A stretch of 7,246 bases of DNA, from positions 1 to 7,246 of the forward strand of contig DAIDAS010000351.1 in assembly GCA_027310505.1 (NCBI GenBank), written 5' to 3'. Each line of letters begins with the position of its first letter. Position 1 is the stretch's first letter. A program made the translations under genes and the position numbers. A model generated the notes under the pieces. The model searched no databases and was not told the origin of the DNA. It worked only from the letters and a program-made list of their open reading frames with translations. Source of the DNA: a bacterium. Its GTDB lineage: Bacteria > Pseudomonadota > Gammaproteobacteria > Burkholderiales > Methylophilaceae. Of this stretch, positions 5,919 through 7,246 are shown piece after piece.

Positions 5919-7023
5919 ATTTCAGGTGCGGGTCAAGTTGCGACCGCATCCACAGGTGGAAGTGTTCCATGCCGGTTTCCATCGGATGCTGGTATGGTCC
6001 GAACTCGTCCGCGCCTTGCGCGAACAGGGCCTGGCGCCCGTCGTGCATGCGCTGGCAGATGTCCTCGTCCTCGATGGCGGTCTCCGTGTAAGCGGCCTGT
6101 TCCGCCTCGATGAATTCACGTTCGAACAGGGCGATGTCTTCGGGGTAGTAAAATTCCACCACGTTGGTGCAGGCATTGGGGCCGCGCGGGATGATGTTGG
6201 AGACGACCAGTACGTGCGGGTACCACTCCAGCATCAGGAAGGGGTAATACACCATCCAAATTGCACCGTATTTCGGCAGCTTGCCGTGGCCGTATTGCAG
6301 CACCTGCTCCTGCCAGCGATTGTAGATCGGCGAGCCGGATTTCTGCAGCTTGTTGTTGATACCGACAGACTGCACGCTGTACCACTCGCCGAACTCCCAA
6401 TTCAGGTCGTCGCAGTCGACAAAGTTGCCCAGACCGGGGTGGAACGGGGCGACGTGGTAGTCTTCCAGATAGACTTCGATGAAAGTCTTCCAGTTGAAGT
6501 TGTATTCGTCGATCATCACGCGGTCGAGCATGAACCCGCCGAAATCGAAATCCTTGAAAAAGCCCAGCTTGCCAAGATCCCTGGCGATATCACGCTGGCT
6601 GTCGAACAGCAGGCCGTTCCAGTTCTGCAACGGGGTCGTGGTCAGGTTGAGGCAGGGCTTTTCCGAAAAATGCGGCGCGCCCATCAAGTCGCCCTGCAAA
6701 TCGTAAGTCCAGCGATGCAACGGGCAGACGATATTCTTCGCGTTGCCTTTTCCCTTCAGCATCAACGCCTGGCGATGGCGGCAAATGTTGCTGACGAGCT
6801 CGATTCCGCGCGGGTTGCGCACCAGCGCCTTGGCATGGTTCATCCATTCGAGCGAATGATAGTCGCCGGCGTTGGGCACCATCAGCTCGTGACCGATATA
6901 GGCGGGCGCATTGGGAAACAGCACTTTCTGTTCGAGTGCGTAAATGGCGGGGTCGACGTACCACGAAACCGGCAATTGCGGCCTGGAAGGACGTTGGATG
7001 GGGGCGATGTGCGCGAGCGACAT
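5917..7023 (-). CDS. Rieske-type aromatic-ring-hydroxylating oxygenase alpha subunit (HcaE-like)
   Basis: This cytoplasmic 368-residue non-haem iron oxygenase subunit should use O2 and electrons from a partner reductase to hydroxylate or demethylate a substrate. The Rieske [2Fe-2S] domain (about 20-130) has the ligand pattern C-x-H-x16-C-x2-H: Cys81, His83, Cys100, His103. The catalytic domain begins with the NWKTFIEVYLEDYH block; His190 and His195 are the expected mononuclear-iron ligands, with Glu187 at the position that bridges to the Rieske centre in related enzymes. The third ligand is probably an Asp in the IEDEDICQ segment (Asp319 or Asp321). Length fits the COG4638 family, nearer to the single-subunit GbcA/CntA/VanA style than to naphthalene dioxygenase. 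No beta subunit, ferredoxin or ferredoxin reductase is visible nearby. It is the first gene of the minus-strand set. The ATG at 7023-7021 has only a poor Shine-Dalgarno. The substrate is not predictable from sequence. Confidence 0.92.
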   Translation of the reverse strand: MSLAHIAPIQRPSRPQLPVSWYVDPAIYALEQKVLFPNAPAYIGHELMVPNAGDYHSLEWMNHAKALVRNPRGIELVSNICRHRQALMLKGKGNAKNIVCPLHRWTYDLQGDLMGAPHFSEKPCLNLTTTPLQNWNGLLFDSQRDIARDLGKLGFFKDFDFGGFMLDRVMIDEYNFNWKTFIEVYLEDYHVAPFHPGLGNFVDCDDLNWEFGEWYSVQSVGINNKLQKSGSPIYNRWQEQVLQYGHGKLPKYGAIWMVYYPFLMLEWYPHVLVVSNIIPRGPNACTNVVEFYYPEDIALFEREFIEAEQAAYTETAIEDEDICQRMHDGRQALFAQGADEFGPYQHPMETGMEHFHLWMRSQLDPHLK

Positions 7024-7246
7024 ATTTCGAGCGTTTTTCCGGGTATTGGCCGGTGAACTGTCCGGCTAAATCAACACTCCATTTTGCCCGAACAGGGGAT
7101 TTTTTCAAGACTTGTTGATGCGCGATGGCCGTCAACGTTGATTTACTGTCGTTTTAAGGGCGGATATGATGCTGGCGTGGCTAGTGCTTCCTTGCCCGGC
7201 AGGGCGTTTTGCGATACCCTTATATGCTTTTAAAACTGCGTATTAC
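7024..7246 (-). promoter_or_regulatory. Leader and presumed promoter region of the Rieske operon; no gene seen
   Basis: No credible coding frame or RNA gene was found. An imperfect hairpin (7047-7053 with 7062-7068; GCCGG/CCGGC core) lies 24-45 bases upstream of the Rieske start, in the likely 5' leader. The far right (about 7210-7240) is AT-rich on the minus strand and TTGACG occurs near 7135, but no well-spaced -35/-10 pair stands out. The promoter is therefore assumed from position only. Confidence 0.3.

Noticed and set aside
5926..7056. A 376-codon plus-strand open frame opposite the Rieske gene
   Set aside because: It is antisense to a gene with intact Rieske and iron ligands; its translation shows no recognisable domain and its openness follows from the GC-rich codon pattern of the real gene.
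7190..7220. GCCC-GGCA-GGGC followed by TTTT as a terminator
   Set aside because: The stem is only 4 bp and the T-run is short; no gene ending just before it is visible.
1..7246. CRISPR array, tRNA or rRNA genes
   Set aside because: No regularly spaced direct repeats, tRNA-like cloverleaf arms or rRNA segments were recognised on either strand.

Overview
The window (about 7.2 kb) looks like chromosomal DNA of a betaproteobacterium. This rests on the family content and the style of the proteins (an IntI-type integron integrase, a sensor kinase with a LapD/MoxY-like N-terminus, a Rieske oxygenase), not on a species-level match. Most of the window is GC-rich. The exception is a short, very AT-rich stretch just upstream of the integrase remnant (15 G/C in the 60 bases 401-460).

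Region 1 (1-1054) is a decayed integron platform. From left to right it holds the 3' end and right terminus of an IS3-family insertion sequence (1-140), a truncated minus-strand gene resembling pentapeptide-repeat proteins (138-353), a probable attI/cassette junction (cut between 365 and 366) in an AT-rich intergenic region, and an integron integrase gene intI (481-1054) on the plus strand. The integrase has lost its central part and carries a further frameshift. The minus-strand gene has the position, orientation and short leader of a first gene cassette. The IS has cut off its 3' part together with any attC site.

Region 2 (1051-3404, plus strand) is a two-component system: a membrane-bound, PAS-containing HisKA_3-type histidine kinase followed by a NarL/FixJ-type response regulator. 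They overlap by 4 nt (ATGA). The kinase start also overlaps the stop of the integrase remnant by ATGA, so the pair may depend on transcription entering through the dead integrase gene.

Region 3 (7023 down to 3408, minus strand) is a tightly packed five-gene set, read right to left: Rieske-type oxygenase alpha subunit, EamA/DMT-family transporter, SpoIIAA-like (STAS/SEC14) protein, FMN-binding pyridoxamine-phosphate-oxidase-like protein, and a lipoprotein of unknown function. The junctions are 29 nt, 16 nt, a 4-nt overlap and 2 nt, so they are probably one transcript. The set converges on the response regulator with only 3 nt between stop codons and no visible terminator. The substrate of the oxygenase and the role of the set are not evident from sequence.

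The right end (7024-7246) has no recognisable gene and is the likely leader and promoter region of the five-gene set. The points most worth a second look are the inactivated integron with its IS-capped first cassette, the integrase-to-kinase overlap, and the unexplained Rieske/DMT/SpoIIAA/PNPOx-like/lipoprotein operon.
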